Shown here: positions 16,636 through 26,898 of the stretch, one piece after another
How the letters are laid out: each line of letters begins with the position of its first letter
Numbering within the stretch: the first letter of the stretch is position 1
NCBI GenBank assembly: GCA_964582985.1
Contig: CAZOUM010000007.1
Location: forward strand, 1 to 64,000
Direction: 5' to 3'
Source of the DNA: CAZQYB01 sp964582985
Lineage (GTDB): Bacteria > Planctomycetota > Phycisphaerae > Sedimentisphaerales > Anaerobacaceae
Length of the DNA stretch: 64,000 nt
The notes under the pieces: model-generated
Databases searched by the model: none
Seen by the model: only the letters and a program-made list of their open reading frames with translations
What the model was told of the DNA's origin: nothing
Translations under genes and position numbers: made by a program

Positions 16636-18582
16636 CTACCGCCTGGCAACCAACTCTGTCGGCGCATACCAAACATCAGCCCCAACTCGAACGCTCAATG
16701 CTTGGGCACTATGCCACACGCCATTTTCATATTTGTTCCAGATTGGAATGACTTGTTCGTCAGCCCACCTTCCCCATACCAGGTATACCACGCCTTCTGC
16801 TCCTGCAGCCATCCGTGGACAAACTGCCTTTCCGGTTGCATCAACCGTTTCAGGAGCAGACCAGCAGGTCCCATCGTCATTGGATGTCCGGTGAAACAGA
16901 TTACCTCTGCCGTTATTCGAACGTTTACCCAGCCAGTAGGCCATATGCAAGGCCCCGACAGAATCGGCCAAAAGTTCGATACCGCGCGCATTTGTCGTCT
17001 CTATATCGGTTATCGTCCCCCATTGACCGTTGTAGCGACGTTGGCGGATTATAGCTTCGTCGGTAGAAGCGCCGGGCTCAGCCCAAACAAGAACGATATA
17101 GCCACCGCTCGAGACGGCCACGTCAAAGTAGTACTGCAGAAGGTCAGGCTTGTCCCACTCGCAATAGTCAAAGTATGATACGTAACTCCTGTAGGGTGCA
17201 ACATTTTCTTCACTCTGCCACTCGGACCCCGTCCATCGAGTCCAGTAGATTCCAGACCCGTAGGCACGGCTGCTGCCGGCAGGCTTGAGCTCCAGCCAGA
17301 ACACATGAATCTCACCGGTAGGTGTAACGATGATACGCCCCATACGAACCTGCCGTGGCCCTGTGGATACCCGAGTCACATCAGTAATCTGGCGTGTGCT
17401 CGGGTCAAGCTTTCCATGAAACACGCCGGGAACGTAGCCGGCTTTTCCTTTCCAAAGAAGATGAATCGTTCCATCAGACCCCTGTGAAAAATCCAGTAAG
17501 CGGCTGTACTGCGATGATAATACAAGCGGCGAGCCCGCCTGTGGGTCCACGAGCGGCAGGTCCGCTAAATGAATGTCGGTCGTGCGCGACATGTCTTCTC
17601 GGGTTCGCTCAAAAAGTATCATACCCTGCTTTATGGGCATAATCCTCGGATTCCGTAAATCAGGACGATTGTCAGTTGTGACAACGGCGGGCGCAGGCCG
17701 TGTGAGAATCAGCTCAGGGTTGCAATACCGCAGCGTCCAGCCTGTCTCATCAACGTAAAATTCCAGCTTCTTAGTAGAAGGACCGCAGCTAAAACCGGTA
17801 CTCGTTAACTTGGACGGCACGAGGATACGAACAAGCGCCCCATAAGGGATGCCCTTGCCGGGCACAACATCACCATCTGTTTGGGGCTCAAAAAACCGCC
17901 AATCATCAAAATTCAGCGGGTCGTCACCCACCAGTATGGCATTGAGACCATGCCCATTAACAGTCACTATGTATATGGGCAAATTAAACACCGTTGGTCC
18001 TCCGTCGAGGAACGTGGCCTGAAGGTCGCCACGATAATAGGAACCATGGATAAAAACTTGTGTAGCAAAATTGCCGCATGCAAACCAATAACGGAAAACG
18101 TGCTTGTCGGTCTGGTCAATCGCAAGACATTTTGTAACCCATGCATTGCGTTCTTCTCTGCTGGTTAGGCTATTCCACCAACCGGCAAGCGTACCGCCAC
18201 CGAGAGCACTGTTTATAAGCGAGACATCATTATTGTCCACATTGCCGTCACCGTCGACATCAGCCCGTGCCGAAGGTGGTCTCGTGCCGCTGGCTATATC
18301 CTGCGCATAAGAGACGTCTGCTGAGGTTACCTTTCCGTCGTTATCCACATCGCCGCTGCCATAGTAGTCCGTAGTCGCAGCAGGTTGATGAAAAGGATTA
18401 TTGCCGTCCCAGAAGCCTCCGCTGTGGGGCTGGCTTGCTTGCAGCCTTTCTATTTGAAAAGTATTATGTGCAAAAACAGCCAGGCACGTGAGAACATCCT
18501 TGAATTCATTGCCGTCTGTGGTTTTTGCTGCAGCGCAAGGAATTGCCAACAACAATGTGAACGTGAGAATCAGTTTTTTCAC
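16636..18582 (-). CDS. Secreted protein with dockerin-like repeats and sialidase-like propeller
   Basis: About 648 residues. The frame is open further upstream, but GGAGG (18591-18595) lies 8 bases before a GTG at 18582, which starts a clean signal peptide (KKLILTFTLLLAIPCAAA). That is my start. Two dockerin-type calcium loops lie unusually near the N-terminus, about residues 75-130 (GDVDNDGKVTSADVSYAQDI and ADVDGDGNVDNNDVSLINSA). The remainder has BNR-like strands (SQGSDGTIHLLWKGKAG, VTPTGEIHVFWLE, SSGGYIVLVWAEPG, GVVYLVWGRWADE), suggesting a six-bladed glycan-binding or sialidase-like propeller. I cannot place catalytic Arg/Asp residues. The ligand is unknown. Confidence 0.7.
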   Translation of the reverse strand: MKKLILTFTLLLAIPCAAAKTTDGNEFKDVLTCLAVFAHNTFQIERLQASQPHSGGFWDGNNPFHQPAATTDYYGSGDVDNDGKVTSADVSYAQDIASGTRPPSARADVDGDGNVDNNDVSLINSALGGGTLAGWWNSLTSREERNAWVTKCLAIDQTDKHVFRYWFACGNFATQVFIHGSYYRGDLQATFLDGGPTVFNLPIYIVTVNGHGLNAILVGDDPLNFDDWRFFEPQTDGDVVPGKGIPYGALVRILVPSKLTSTGFSCGPSTKKLEFYVDETGWTLRYCNPELILTRPAPAVVTTDNRPDLRNPRIMPIKQGMILFERTREDMSRTTDIHLADLPLVDPQAGSPLVLSSQYSRLLDFSQGSDGTIHLLWKGKAGYVPGVFHGKLDPSTRQITDVTRVSTGPRQVRMGRIIVTPTGEIHVFWLELKPAGSSRAYGSGIYWTRWTGSEWQSEENVAPYRSYVSYFDYCEWDKPDLLQYYFDVAVSSGGYIVLVWAEPGASTDEAIIRQRRYNGQWGTITDIETTNARGIELLADSVGALHMAYWLGKRSNNGRGNLFHRTSNDDGTCWSAPETVDATGKAVCPRMAAGAEGVVYLVWGRWADEQVIPIWNKYENGVWHSAQALSVRVGADVWYAPTELVARR

Positions 18583-18918
18583 TTCTAAAACCTCCATGTT
18601 TTGCAAGGAAATTAACGCATCCAAACGTTTCCCTGCAATCTAAAGGCATTTTTTTGAAATGCAACCCTGTAATTACAAAACTTGATTATTACTTTTCAAG
18701 TACAGCTCCTCCGTGAACCGGGCAGACCCGATTGCTACAGAACAAACCAGCCTGCGGCCTCCATATATGGAAGGCACTTGAGAGAAAGCAGGTAACATGT
18801 TTTTTTTAATTCTTCTAATACCGCCATCTCCTTTTCAAGATTAGGCCGTTGCATAAACATCTCGGTCAAAGCGCTTGGAGCGCTCAAATTCGAAGCTATT
18901 GAAAGACAAGCAAGACCA

Positions 18919-18948
18919 TTGTAAGCAGGTGCCGAAGTTTAGTATAAT
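18919..18948 (+). promoter_or_regulatory. Sigma-70-like promoter of the GH36-type gene
   Basis: TTGTAA (18919-18924), an 18-base spacer, then a perfect TATAAT (18943-18948). It lies about 75 bases before the gene at 19024. The 441-base gap 18583-19023 holds nothing else I can support. Confidence 0.6.
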
Positions 18949-19023
18949 CACCGGCCGGATAGTCTTGCATAAATAATACAATTGGATGCAGGCGGCAGTT
19001 CTATGTGCCGGAGGTGACAGAAA

Positions 19024-21201
19024 GTGGGAAGAAAAGCACAGATTGTTATGACCGGTATTTTATTGCTCTTATCCGGCGCACGCGATGTTTCTGCGAAATG
19101 GAAGCCCGTTTGGGCGGACTACATAGCCGAAGGTAACAAGCAGCCGGTCACGGAAAAGATTGACTTTGCCAAATTAAAGCACAGTGGCGTGAAGATTCTT
19201 GACAACTATTCGGGCGAGCCCAACAAGTTTGGAATACTGAAACGATATGAATTAGTGCTTCCGGAATTCTCACACGGCTGTTATTTCAGCGGCGACCATC
19301 ACCCGGAGGTCGCCTGGCCGGACGGCGCAAACAGGATTCAGCCCTGGCTTTTCGACGGCTTGGAAGAGTTGTGCAGTGAGGACTATGTTCGAAGGCCTTC
19401 AAATTACCCAAGGGTGCGCGAGGGTATGTTCTTACTACTGGAACTGAAAACCGGAGAGTACCTTGCGATTGTTCCGATTTGCGGACCTTCCACTATGGCG
19501 TGGCTTTACGCATCCGAAGACGGACGGATGATATTAAATTTCGGCACGCTCGGTACGAAAACAGTCACCTGCGATGCCCCCCTTTTGTCCTGGTATTATT
19601 CGTATGACGCTTATACGGCCTGTCGTATGGCGTGGGCCTTGGCCATCACTTGTAAGCCTGCAGCCGGCTCAACGAACTTTCGCAGCAATAAGAACTATCC
19701 GGAAGTCTTCAAATACCTCGGCTGGTGCAGTTGGGAACAGTACAAGTGGCACATAAGCGAAAAAGTTCTTATGGATGTGGTAAAGAAAATCGAGGCTTCG
19801 GGGCTTCCGATTCGCTATCTGCTCGTCGACGATGGGCATCTGGATGCCGATGAGCACCGCAAGCTAAAAAGCTTTAACCCCGATAAAGATAAATTTCCCA
19901 ACGGCTGGGTGCCACTGCTGGCGATGCGAAAGGATGATAAAATAAAGTGGATGGGACTGTGGAATACTCTCAGCGGCTACTGGGAAACAATCTCGCCGCA
20001 GAACAACTTCGGCAAAGATATAAACGAGCACCTGGTCTCTGTCGATTGGACAAACGCACTGGTGCCCCGCAACAACATAGAGGCCGCCAGGATTTTTTAT
20101 GACGCCCATTTCGGTGCAGTCAAGAAGCACGGTTTTGACTTTGTCAAAATCGACTGCCAGGCCAGGAACATCGCCTGGTATATCGGGACAGATAATGCAG
20201 TGGAAGCTACGAATAATAACCTCCAGGCCCTTGAGTCAGCGGTCAAAAACAATGTTGACGGTATTATTAATTGTATGGCCCATAACCTGGCGTGCGTTTT
20301 CAACACCAAGTACAGTGCGGTTATCCGAAGCAGTATTGACTACAAGCTCGGCAAAGAGGCAAGGGGCAAATCGCATCTGCTCCAGTCTTACAGCAACACC
20401 CTTTGGATAGGCCAGACCGTATGGGGCGACCACGATATGTTTCACTCCAGCGACCACTTCGCAGGCCGGATAATGGCAGTTTCAAAAGCAATGTCCGGCG
20501 GACCCGTTTATCTTTCCGACAATCCCAAAGACTTTATTGCTGAGTACATTCGCCCATTGTGCTACGAAGACGGCCAGTTACTCCGTCCTCTCGCACCGGC
20601 TGTGCCTTTGCCGGATTCGATCTTTATCGCACCGATGAGGCAGGCCAAAGCCTATCGAGTCATCGCCCCGCTCGCCGGAGCTGCCGCAGCCATCGTCTCC
20701 TACAACCTGCACCACCCAACTTCTGAAACCCCGATTCAATCATCAGTGACAAAAGAAGATTACATCCACGCCGGCGGTATGATTCAGCCCTATCAGGGCA
20801 AGTGGAAAGTGCCCCAAGAAGGATTAGTTGTTTACGATTGGTACGCCGGCAAGGCCGAGAAATTCGGTGACAAATACACCTTCGAACTCAAGGGCTTTTC
20901 CGACCGACTCCTGCATCTGTGCCCCATACAAAAGGGCTGGGCTGTCATCGGCCGGACTGATAAGTACCTCTCACCCGCAGCAGTTGAGGTCCTTTCAGCG
21001 ACCAACGACGAGTTGAAACTGCGCCTGGTCGAGTCCGGCCCTCTGGCCATCTGGCTCGCCGAAGGCGCTCCACAAGCTGAAAACGTATCATTTGTTGACA
21101 AAGCAAATGGGCTGTGGAAAGCAGACATAAAGACAGGCTGTCGAAATCTCGTGATCACTATCAGAAGGTCCGCCCTGGTCAGTGGTATCGAGGTTCAGTA
21201 A
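19024..21201 (+). CDS. Raffinose synthase/Sip1-like alpha-galactosidase (GH36 group)
   Basis: 725 residues with an N-terminal signal peptide (IVMTGILLLLSGARDVSA). The family (raffinose synthase / seed imbibition protein) acts on alpha-galactosides. Visible marks: YLGWCSWEQYKWHISEKVL and RYLLVDDGHLD in the barrel, the likely nucleophile D377 in FVKIDCQ, a candidate acid/base Asp in RSSIDYK, and the DHDMFHS...MSGGPVYLSDNP block typical of Sip1 proteins. A beta-sandwich follows from about 590. The start is a GTG with GGAGGTGA upstream. Export implies that it works on extracellular or periplasmic oligosaccharide. Substrate specificity is not readable. Confidence 0.85.
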   Translation: MGRKAQIVMTGILLLLSGARDVSAKWKPVWADYIAEGNKQPVTEKIDFAKLKHSGVKILDNYSGEPNKFGILKRYELVLPEFSHGCYFSGDHHPEVAWPDGANRIQPWLFDGLEELCSEDYVRRPSNYPRVREGMFLLLELKTGEYLAIVPICGPSTMAWLYASEDGRMILNFGTLGTKTVTCDAPLLSWYYSYDAYTACRMAWALAITCKPAAGSTNFRSNKNYPEVFKYLGWCSWEQYKWHISEKVLMDVVKKIEASGLPIRYLLVDDGHLDADEHRKLKSFNPDKDKFPNGWVPLLAMRKDDKIKWMGLWNTLSGYWETISPQNNFGKDINEHLVSVDWTNALVPRNNIEAARIFYDAHFGAVKKHGFDFVKIDCQARNIAWYIGTDNAVEATNNNLQALESAVKNNVDGIINCMAHNLACVFNTKYSAVIRSSIDYKLGKEARGKSHLLQSYSNTLWIGQTVWGDHDMFHSSDHFAGRIMAVSKAMSGGPVYLSDNPKDFIAEYIRPLCYEDGQLLRPLAPAVPLPDSIFIAPMRQAKAYRVIAPLAGAAAAIVSYNLHHPTSETPIQSSVTKEDYIHAGGMIQPYQGKWKVPQEGLVVYDWYAGKAEKFGDKYTFELKGFSDRLLHLCPIQKGWAVIGRTDKYLSPAAVEVLSATNDELKLRLVESGPLAIWLAEGAPQAENVSFVDKANGLWKADIKTGCRNLVITIRRSALVSGIEVQ

Positions 21202-21216
21202 AGGACCACAAAGCAA

Positions 21217-22677
21217 TTATCCCCCGTACGCCGCCGCCCATTCCGCGTAATCCAAGAAGTTCACAATTCCGTCACCACCCTCAGGTGCAATATCCGCCAG
21301 CGGGTCGTAATCCAACCAGTACCCAGCAAGTGTTGCCAAGTCTTCGTAATCGACCGAACCGTCATAATTAAAGTCACCTGGAGCGTGAAAATAATTCAAA
21401 GCTGCATAGGCATCGACAAGTCCCCAGCCGTATTCTTCATCCCAGCCGGCCGGGCCCAGGTCTCTTGCAGTATTTTGAAGCGCCTCCCTGATAGCATCAG
21501 GCCCGCTGACGCCGGTGGAAATTAACAGAACAGCAATACCGCTGACGTGAGGCGCCGCCATGGAAGTGCCCTCGTAGAACCAATAGCCCCAATCTTTCGG
21601 GTTGGTGCCGAAAGTTTGCTGCAAAATGCCGTCTCCATAGCCGTCTGCGTTTTGGTCAACATACATATCCCCGCCCGGAGCAACCAAATCTAAATAGCTG
21701 CCGGTATTGGAATAGTACGCTCGGGTCCGGTCAAATCTGGTGGCCCCGACCGCGATGCAGTATTCATCGTATGCAGCCGGGTAAGCAGGGGTATTTCCTT
21801 CTTGATACTCGTTGCCGCCGGCGCAGACGATAGTAACACCCTGGTTATAAGCATAAGCGACGGCGTTTCTTAATGTAATTGAGTCGCCGGCTCCGCCAAG
21901 ACTCATGTTGATTATATCCGCACCATTATCGACAGCAAAGTAGATACCATCAGCGATATCAGCATAGCTGCCGACCCCGCGTTTGCTAAGGACCTTGACC
22001 GGCATAACAGAGCAATTAAAAGCAATCCCTGCAGTGCCGAGAGCATTGTTCGTACTCTGAGCTAAGGTTCCTGTGACATGTGTGCCGTGTCCGTCATCGT
22101 CGTTTGCGTGCTCATCACTGTTGACGAAATCATAGCCGGGCACAAAAAGCGTATTAGCTAAATCAGGGGCCTGCTGGAAACCTCTAAAATCTTCATAAGC
22201 TACGCCGGTGTCCAGCACCGCAACGATGACATTAGGCTCGCCGGTGGTGATGTCCCATACCGGTTCGATATTTATTCCGGCGCAGGGGTCATTGAAGTCC
22301 CACTGGTAGAAATAGTAGGGGTCGTTAGGCACCATGAAGGCATAAGCATAGTAGTTCAATTCAACGTACTCCACGTCAGGTTCGCTGCCATACAGCTTGA
22401 CCATTTCTCGAGCCCCCTTTCCGGCAGGGACCCTTATTTTCCTGAAACCGGCAAACGGACTGGTACGTAACGCAGAGGTTGTATGCCGTTGGTTTATTTG
22501 TTTAACGTGGTCTTTGGAGAGGCCGGTTCTGAATTTTACAATAATTTCATTCGGCACCCACCTTGGCCTCTCAACAGCCCTCTGCCCGGTCGGGGAGATA
22601 GCCGTACCGGCAAGACCGATTTCGGCAACGCACAACAGCAAAAAAGCTGCCAATAGTGTGCGGAAATTCTTTACCAT
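21217..22677 (-). CDS. Secreted subtilisin-family (S8) serine protease with dockerin-like tail
   Basis: 486 residues from the ATG at 22677, preceded by AAAGGGG; ten more codons are open upstream but less likely. Signal peptide (LLAAFLLLCVAEIGLA), then an inhibitor_I9-like propeptide (about 40-110, WVPNEIIVKFRTGLS). The catalytic domain has Asp156 (VAVLDTGV), His197 (DDDGHGTHVTG), oxyanion Asn289 (AGGNE) and Ser372 (EGTSMAAPHVSG). The C-terminus has two dockerin-type loops (GDFNYDGSVDYEDLATLAGY and GGDGIVNFLDYAEW). All catalytic residues are present, so an active exported protease is expected. It is convergent with the GH36-type gene, 15 bases apart. Confidence 0.93.
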   Translation of the reverse strand: MVKNFRTLLAAFLLLCVAEIGLAGTAISPTGQRAVERPRWVPNEIIVKFRTGLSKDHVKQINQRHTTSALRTSPFAGFRKIRVPAGKGAREMVKLYGSEPDVEYVELNYYAYAFMVPNDPYYFYQWDFNDPCAGINIEPVWDITTGEPNVIVAVLDTGVAYEDFRGFQQAPDLANTLFVPGYDFVNSDEHANDDDGHGTHVTGTLAQSTNNALGTAGIAFNCSVMPVKVLSKRGVGSYADIADGIYFAVDNGADIINMSLGGAGDSITLRNAVAYAYNQGVTIVCAGGNEYQEGNTPAYPAAYDEYCIAVGATRFDRTRAYYSNTGSYLDLVAPGGDMYVDQNADGYGDGILQQTFGTNPKDWGYWFYEGTSMAAPHVSGIAVLLISTGVSGPDAIREALQNTARDLGPAGWDEEYGWGLVDAYAALNYFHAPGDFNYDGSVDYEDLATLAGYWLDYDPLADIAPEGGDGIVNFLDYAEWAAAYGG

Positions 22678-22921
22678 CACCCCTTTGTTGGCAATACCCC
22701 CATTCAATTCGCGGAACGCCTCTCACCGGCGAACGTGAGTTTTTAGCTGCAGGCAATTTTCAACAGCTATTTTACCATATTACATCGCATAATCCAAGCG
22801 TAAATTCCACGACGCATAGTTATAGGGCCAAAAACACCGTTGCACCTTGCAAATATGCCTACAACCGCGTAATATAGCGACCGTTTCGCGGCAAGCTGCG
22901 CAAATAGCGAAAGGATTAACA

Positions 22922-23827
22922 ATGGGTCGCAAGTATTCTCAACTCGAAGAAAAACGGGAAAACTTCAAGTTCGGGTTCGTCGCACTAATTTCCTTATCAA
23001 CCCTCATCCTGTGCAACTCATGCGCTTCAGTCCCTTCTCGGACCAAAGCTGTTCCTGTCACCGCAATATTGGGAGCTTTCAATGATGAAGTGGTGATGCT
23101 TGAAGAGCAGCTCGCAGGCAAACAGGAACAGAAAATCGAAGGAATAAGGTTTGCAACCGGAAAGTTGAAGGCACGAAAAGTTGTCGTGGCCTGGACCGGT
23201 ATAGGGAAAGTTAACGCCGCTATGACAACTACCCTGCTGATAGACCACTTCAGGCCAAACCAAGTAATCTTTACAGGCATTGCAGGCGGGATAAATCCAG
23301 AACTGTTTCCCGGCGACGTAGTAATAGGCGCAAAAACGGCCCAGCACGATTTAGGGATGCTGACCCCCAGCGGCCTCGAGCACGAAGGAGTTGTCAATCC
23401 GGTAACCCACAGGCAAAATCCCGTTTTCTTCCACGCAGATGTACGCCTTCTGAAATTGGCAGAATTGGCGGCCAGACAGGTCAAACTTGAAAAAACAAAG
23501 ACGGGCAGCACTGAAAGGACTCCCAGAATCATAAAGGGAGTAATCGTCACCGGTGATGTTTTTGTCGCCTCAACTTACAAGTGTGCTGAGTTGCGCAAAA
23601 CACTCGGCGCAGATGCCGTCGAGATGGAAGGCGCAGCTGTAGCTCAAATTTGTCATCAACAGGGCATTCCATATCTGGTGATACGAGGTATTAGCGACAG
23701 GGCTGGTGATAAATCCCTTGAAGATTTGGGTAAGTACCTCAAAATAGCTGCTCGAAATTCTGCCGCACTCGTTACCGAGATGCTGGAGTCGATCAGCTCA
23801 CAACACGCTGTTGAAATGAGTAAGTAA
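22922..23827 (+). CDS. Exported MTA/SAH nucleosidase-like protein
   Basis: 301 residues from ATG at 22922 (AAAGGA upstream); a TTG 25 codons earlier is unlikely. The fold is PNP_UDP_1: VTAILGAFNDEVVMLEEQL, WTGIGKVNAAMTTTLLI, TGIAGGINPELFPGDVVIG, and the ribose/base site VEMEGAAVAQICHQQGIPYL then VIRGISDRAGD, which keeps the Glu and Asp of MTA/SAH nucleosidases. Cytoplasmic enzymes lack the N-terminal 40 residues seen here, which contain a hydrophobic segment ending ILCNSCAS, a possible lipobox. It is followed after 28 bases by a purine permease. I infer that it splits nucleosides outside the inner membrane and the permease imports the base. Confidence 0.8.
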   Translation: MGRKYSQLEEKRENFKFGFVALISLSTLILCNSCASVPSRTKAVPVTAILGAFNDEVVMLEEQLAGKQEQKIEGIRFATGKLKARKVVVAWTGIGKVNAAMTTTLLIDHFRPNQVIFTGIAGGINPELFPGDVVIGAKTAQHDLGMLTPSGLEHEGVVNPVTHRQNPVFFHADVRLLKLAELAARQVKLEKTKTGSTERTPRIIKGVIVTGDVFVASTYKCAELRKTLGADAVEMEGAAVAQICHQQGIPYLVIRGISDRAGDKSLEDLGKYLKIAARNSAALVTEMLESISSQHAVEMSK

Positions 23828-23855
23828 ACGAAAATCTCAAACTTGGTACTCAAAA

Positions 23856-25184
23856 ATGATCAGTAAATACTTTGAACTTCAACAAAAGCAAACAAACGTC
23901 AGAATCGAGTTCGTGGCAGGAATCACGACTTTTCTTACGATGGCCTATATCATTTTCGCCAATCCCTTGATTCTAAGCGTCACCGAGATGGATAGGGAGG
24001 CGCTCATTGCCGTTACCTGCATAGTCACAGCTATTGCCACTATTATCGTCGGAATATTCGCAAACGCGCCCATAGCTATGGCGCCGGGAATGGGACTTAA
24101 CGCCTTCTTCGCCTATCTGGTCGCATCCGGGAAAATGGACTGGCAGACCGCCTTGGGCGTGGTCTTTCTTTCCGGATTGCTGTTTTTGATATTGACTTTA
24201 TTGGGGCTCAGAAGAAGGATTGTTGAAGCCATACCATCTTCTCTCATTGCCGCAATTGCTGTCGGCATTGGCCTGTTTATTACTTTCATGGGCCTGGTCA
24301 AATTGGGAGTTGTTGTCGGCGATGAGCACACGCTTGTAAAGGCTGGACCAATAAAGAAGACCGTGCTCATAGGTTTTTTGGGCCTCTTGGTAATGCTCTT
24401 TTTTGAAATGAAAAAGATAAAGGGGGGACTTGTTGTTGGAATTCTGGCAGCAACCGCCTTGGCGGTCTTATTCGATGAAAAAACTGCAATGCCACAAAAG
24501 TTTATCTCAGTGCATCTGAATATAGAGCCAATTTCATTCCAGTTGAAGATACTCGGTGCCTTGAAGTGGGGTTTCTTGGGAAGCATTTTCACCCTGATGT
24601 TTATGGATATGTTTGACAGCGTTGGGACCTTGGTGGCATGCTGTCACCAGGCCGACATGGTCGACCACAAGGGCAGAATCAAAGGCCTTGACAGGCTCTT
24701 GAGTATTGATGCTATTGCAACTATGGTCGGCGGTCTGTTGGGTACGTCAACTACCACTTCGTATATCGAATCGGCAGCCGGTATCGAGCAGGGAGGACGG
24801 TCGGGCCTGGCTTCAATCGTTACGGGCGTTTTGTTTTTGTTGGCAGTATTATTCGTACCGATTGTGGAAATAGTCCCGGGATATGCTACAGCCCCGGCCC
24901 TCATTATGGTCGGGCTCTTTATGATGAAGGAGGTTAAGAGAATAGACTTTGCGAATTTGGAAGAAGCGTTTCCGGCGTTCATCATAATGGTAATGATTGC
25001 TCTAAGCTACAGTATCAGCACCGGCCTGGCTTTCGGGTTTGTCTCATTCACCCTCATAAAGGCAGTATCAGGCAAGGGACAAGATGTTAAGCCTGCAATG
25101 TGGATTATCGCAATTTTATCTATGCTGTTTTTGACGTTGGACCAGCTACCTACTATAGTTAAATACTTAAAGTCCCTTATGTGA
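23856..25184 (+). CDS. NCS2-family purine permease (AzgA/PbuG type)
   Basis: 442 residues with about 12-14 membrane helices. The guanine/hypoxanthine/adenine branch is indicated by GITTFLTMAYIIFANPLIL near the N-terminus, APMAMAPGMGLNAFF-like sequence (here APIAMAPGMGLNAFFAY), MFMDMFDSVGTLVACCHQA, and LLGTSTTTSYIESAAGIEQG GRSG. It should take up purine bases with protons. It lies directly after the nucleosidase gene and upstream of MTA phosphorylase, fitting a purine salvage group. The ribosome-binding site is weak, so coupling to the upstream gene is possible. Confidence 0.92.
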   Translation: MISKYFELQQKQTNVRIEFVAGITTFLTMAYIIFANPLILSVTEMDREALIAVTCIVTAIATIIVGIFANAPIAMAPGMGLNAFFAYLVASGKMDWQTALGVVFLSGLLFLILTLLGLRRRIVEAIPSSLIAAIAVGIGLFITFMGLVKLGVVVGDEHTLVKAGPIKKTVLIGFLGLLVMLFFEMKKIKGGLVVGILAATALAVLFDEKTAMPQKFISVHLNIEPISFQLKILGALKWGFLGSIFTLMFMDMFDSVGTLVACCHQADMVDHKGRIKGLDRLLSIDAIATMVGGLLGTSTTTSYIESAAGIEQGGRSGLASIVTGVLFLLAVLFVPIVEIVPGYATAPALIMVGLFMMKEVKRIDFANLEEAFPAFIIMVMIALSYSISTGLAFGFVSFTLIKAVSGKGQDVKPAMWIIAILSMLFLTLDQLPTIVKYLKSLM

Positions 25185-25233
25185 TTTTGCAGGGAGGGGA
25201 CAGGATAATATTCGAAAAACGGAGCTTGGAATC

Positions 25234-26838
25234 ATGAGTAAACTTTGCTGGAATTTTTTGTTGCTTGTCGGCTTTATGGCTATTGTCGGATGCATAGATG
25301 AAAAAGCTTCCGCAGGCACCAACGAGGCAGGGTTGGAAATGCCGCTAAAACTGGAACTGGACTTGCCCATAGAAGGCTGGTATTACAGCGGCCAGTTCCG
25401 ACAGGAAGGGGACGGACCACTGGGTAAGCTCAAGTTAACAGCACAAGCAAATCTCGCAGTAGAAAAGGCCGCAAACTGGCCAGCTAAAGCCTCACTCTAT
25501 TTCAAGGTCCTCAAAGCCTCGCAACTCGACCCCAATGGCCACTGGGTGCAGGTGGGTCCCAATGACCTGCCGGAACCGGTCCGCCTACCGCCTGTGCAAA
25601 TTGACCGATTAGGCCGGGCACAAGGAACGTACAATCCAGGCAAAGCACCGCTCAGTCTTATCGGTGATTTGTGGCCGTTGTCACCCAAACCTATCGGTAA
25701 AGACGAGGATTACATCGAAGAGATAGAGTCCAAAGACCAAGCCGACCCACTTCTTTTCAAAGGTACCCGTAAAATCATCTTTCACAGAACGATACTACTT
25801 GATGGTGTGCCCTGCGCAATGCTGGAGGTCCAGACAAATCTTGAACTCAATTACGCCAATGACACTAACGCCCCGCCTCTCAAGCTGCGGATTGTTTCCC
25901 ATCTTTCATTCGACACCATGATCAGGTGGCCGCTATTTGTACAACAGCACGCAACGTACACCGGTAAGCTACGCCAGGGCCGGGACCTGCGAGACTTTAA
26001 TTTAGAGACGGAGTGGAATCTAAGACGCAGGGGCAATTTGAAAGCACAACCTTATGTCGAAAGAAACAAAAACAAAGAAGCGATGTCTGAAATGCCGCCC
26101 CCTTTAATCCAGTCTGTCGTCTCTGGGGAAGCAATCAAGCCGCTCAGTATAAAAGTCGGAGGAGCGCGTCTGGTAAGGTACTATGATAAAGAGCGTGGAA
26201 TAAGGCCTTTCGGTCGTCAAAAGGGGTATACACTGTCATTGATACTTGAACTGCCGGAACCAAATTTAATAATGGTGGACGGTCGAATCGAGAAAGCAGT
26301 TGCCAATACCGGCCAAAATATTTTGCCTGAACGAAGATGCCGTATACCCTTTGCCAAGCTTTCCAAAGACAAAAAAGCGGTTGTGTTTGACGTTGAGTTA
26401 TCGGTGCCGGAAAAAGGTGCAGAGGGATTCGCTGAAATTTCCGGCGCATTGGACTCTTTCAAAGCCACCGGTGCCAGAAAAATCGATCTCGGAATTATGG
26501 ATTTCAAAGCCGGGGCCAAAAGTAAAATTGATGGCTTCTCGATAAAGTCCGTTAAAAAACAAACTTGGGACAAGGAAAACACGCGAATGTGGATGAGTGT
26601 TAATTTGATGCGGGCCTCTATTAAAGACGTTAAGTTCTATCGTCCGGACGGCGGCGAGATTGAAGTCTCTCAAGGAGGTAAGTGGGCCTCCGAAGACCGT
26701 ATACTGAGCATCAGTTTTAACACAAAGGGCGAATTTCCGCCAAGAGGGCGTATAGTTTTTGAGGTCCTGGACAATATTACCAAACACGAGATTCCTTTTA
26801 AGTTGACGAATATTTCCTTGCTCGGGCAACCTCTCTGA
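25234..26838 (+). CDS. Predicted lipoprotein of unknown function
   Basis: 534 residues. The signal peptide ends in a good lipobox (AIVGC, Cys20 region), and GGAG lies upstream of the ATG. The rest is mostly beta-strand and charged, with no motif I recognise. The segment LKLELDLPIEGWYYSGQF and a later block GYTLSLILELPEPN may be two beta-sandwich domains. It lies between the purine permease and MTA phosphorylase on the same strand with gaps of 49 and 60 bases, so it may share their transcript. Function unknown. Confidence 0.7.
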   Translation: MSKLCWNFLLLVGFMAIVGCIDEKASAGTNEAGLEMPLKLELDLPIEGWYYSGQFRQEGDGPLGKLKLTAQANLAVEKAANWPAKASLYFKVLKASQLDPNGHWVQVGPNDLPEPVRLPPVQIDRLGRAQGTYNPGKAPLSLIGDLWPLSPKPIGKDEDYIEEIESKDQADPLLFKGTRKIIFHRTILLDGVPCAMLEVQTNLELNYANDTNAPPLKLRIVSHLSFDTMIRWPLFVQQHATYTGKLRQGRDLRDFNLETEWNLRRRGNLKAQPYVERNKNKEAMSEMPPPLIQSVVSGEAIKPLSIKVGGARLVRYYDKERGIRPFGRQKGYTLSLILELPEPNLIMVDGRIEKAVANTGQNILPERRCRIPFAKLSKDKKAVVFDVELSVPEKGAEGFAEISGALDSFKATGARKIDLGIMDFKAGAKSKIDGFSIKSVKKQTWDKENTRMWMSVNLMRASIKDVKFYRPDGGEIEVSQGGKWASEDRILSISFNTKGEFPPRGRIVFEVLDNITKHEIPFKLTNISLLGQPL

Positions 26839-26898
26839 TAGTTTTGCTGTCAAACTGGTTTGGTTGATTAGGTTTTTTCAATACTTGGAGGTAATTGA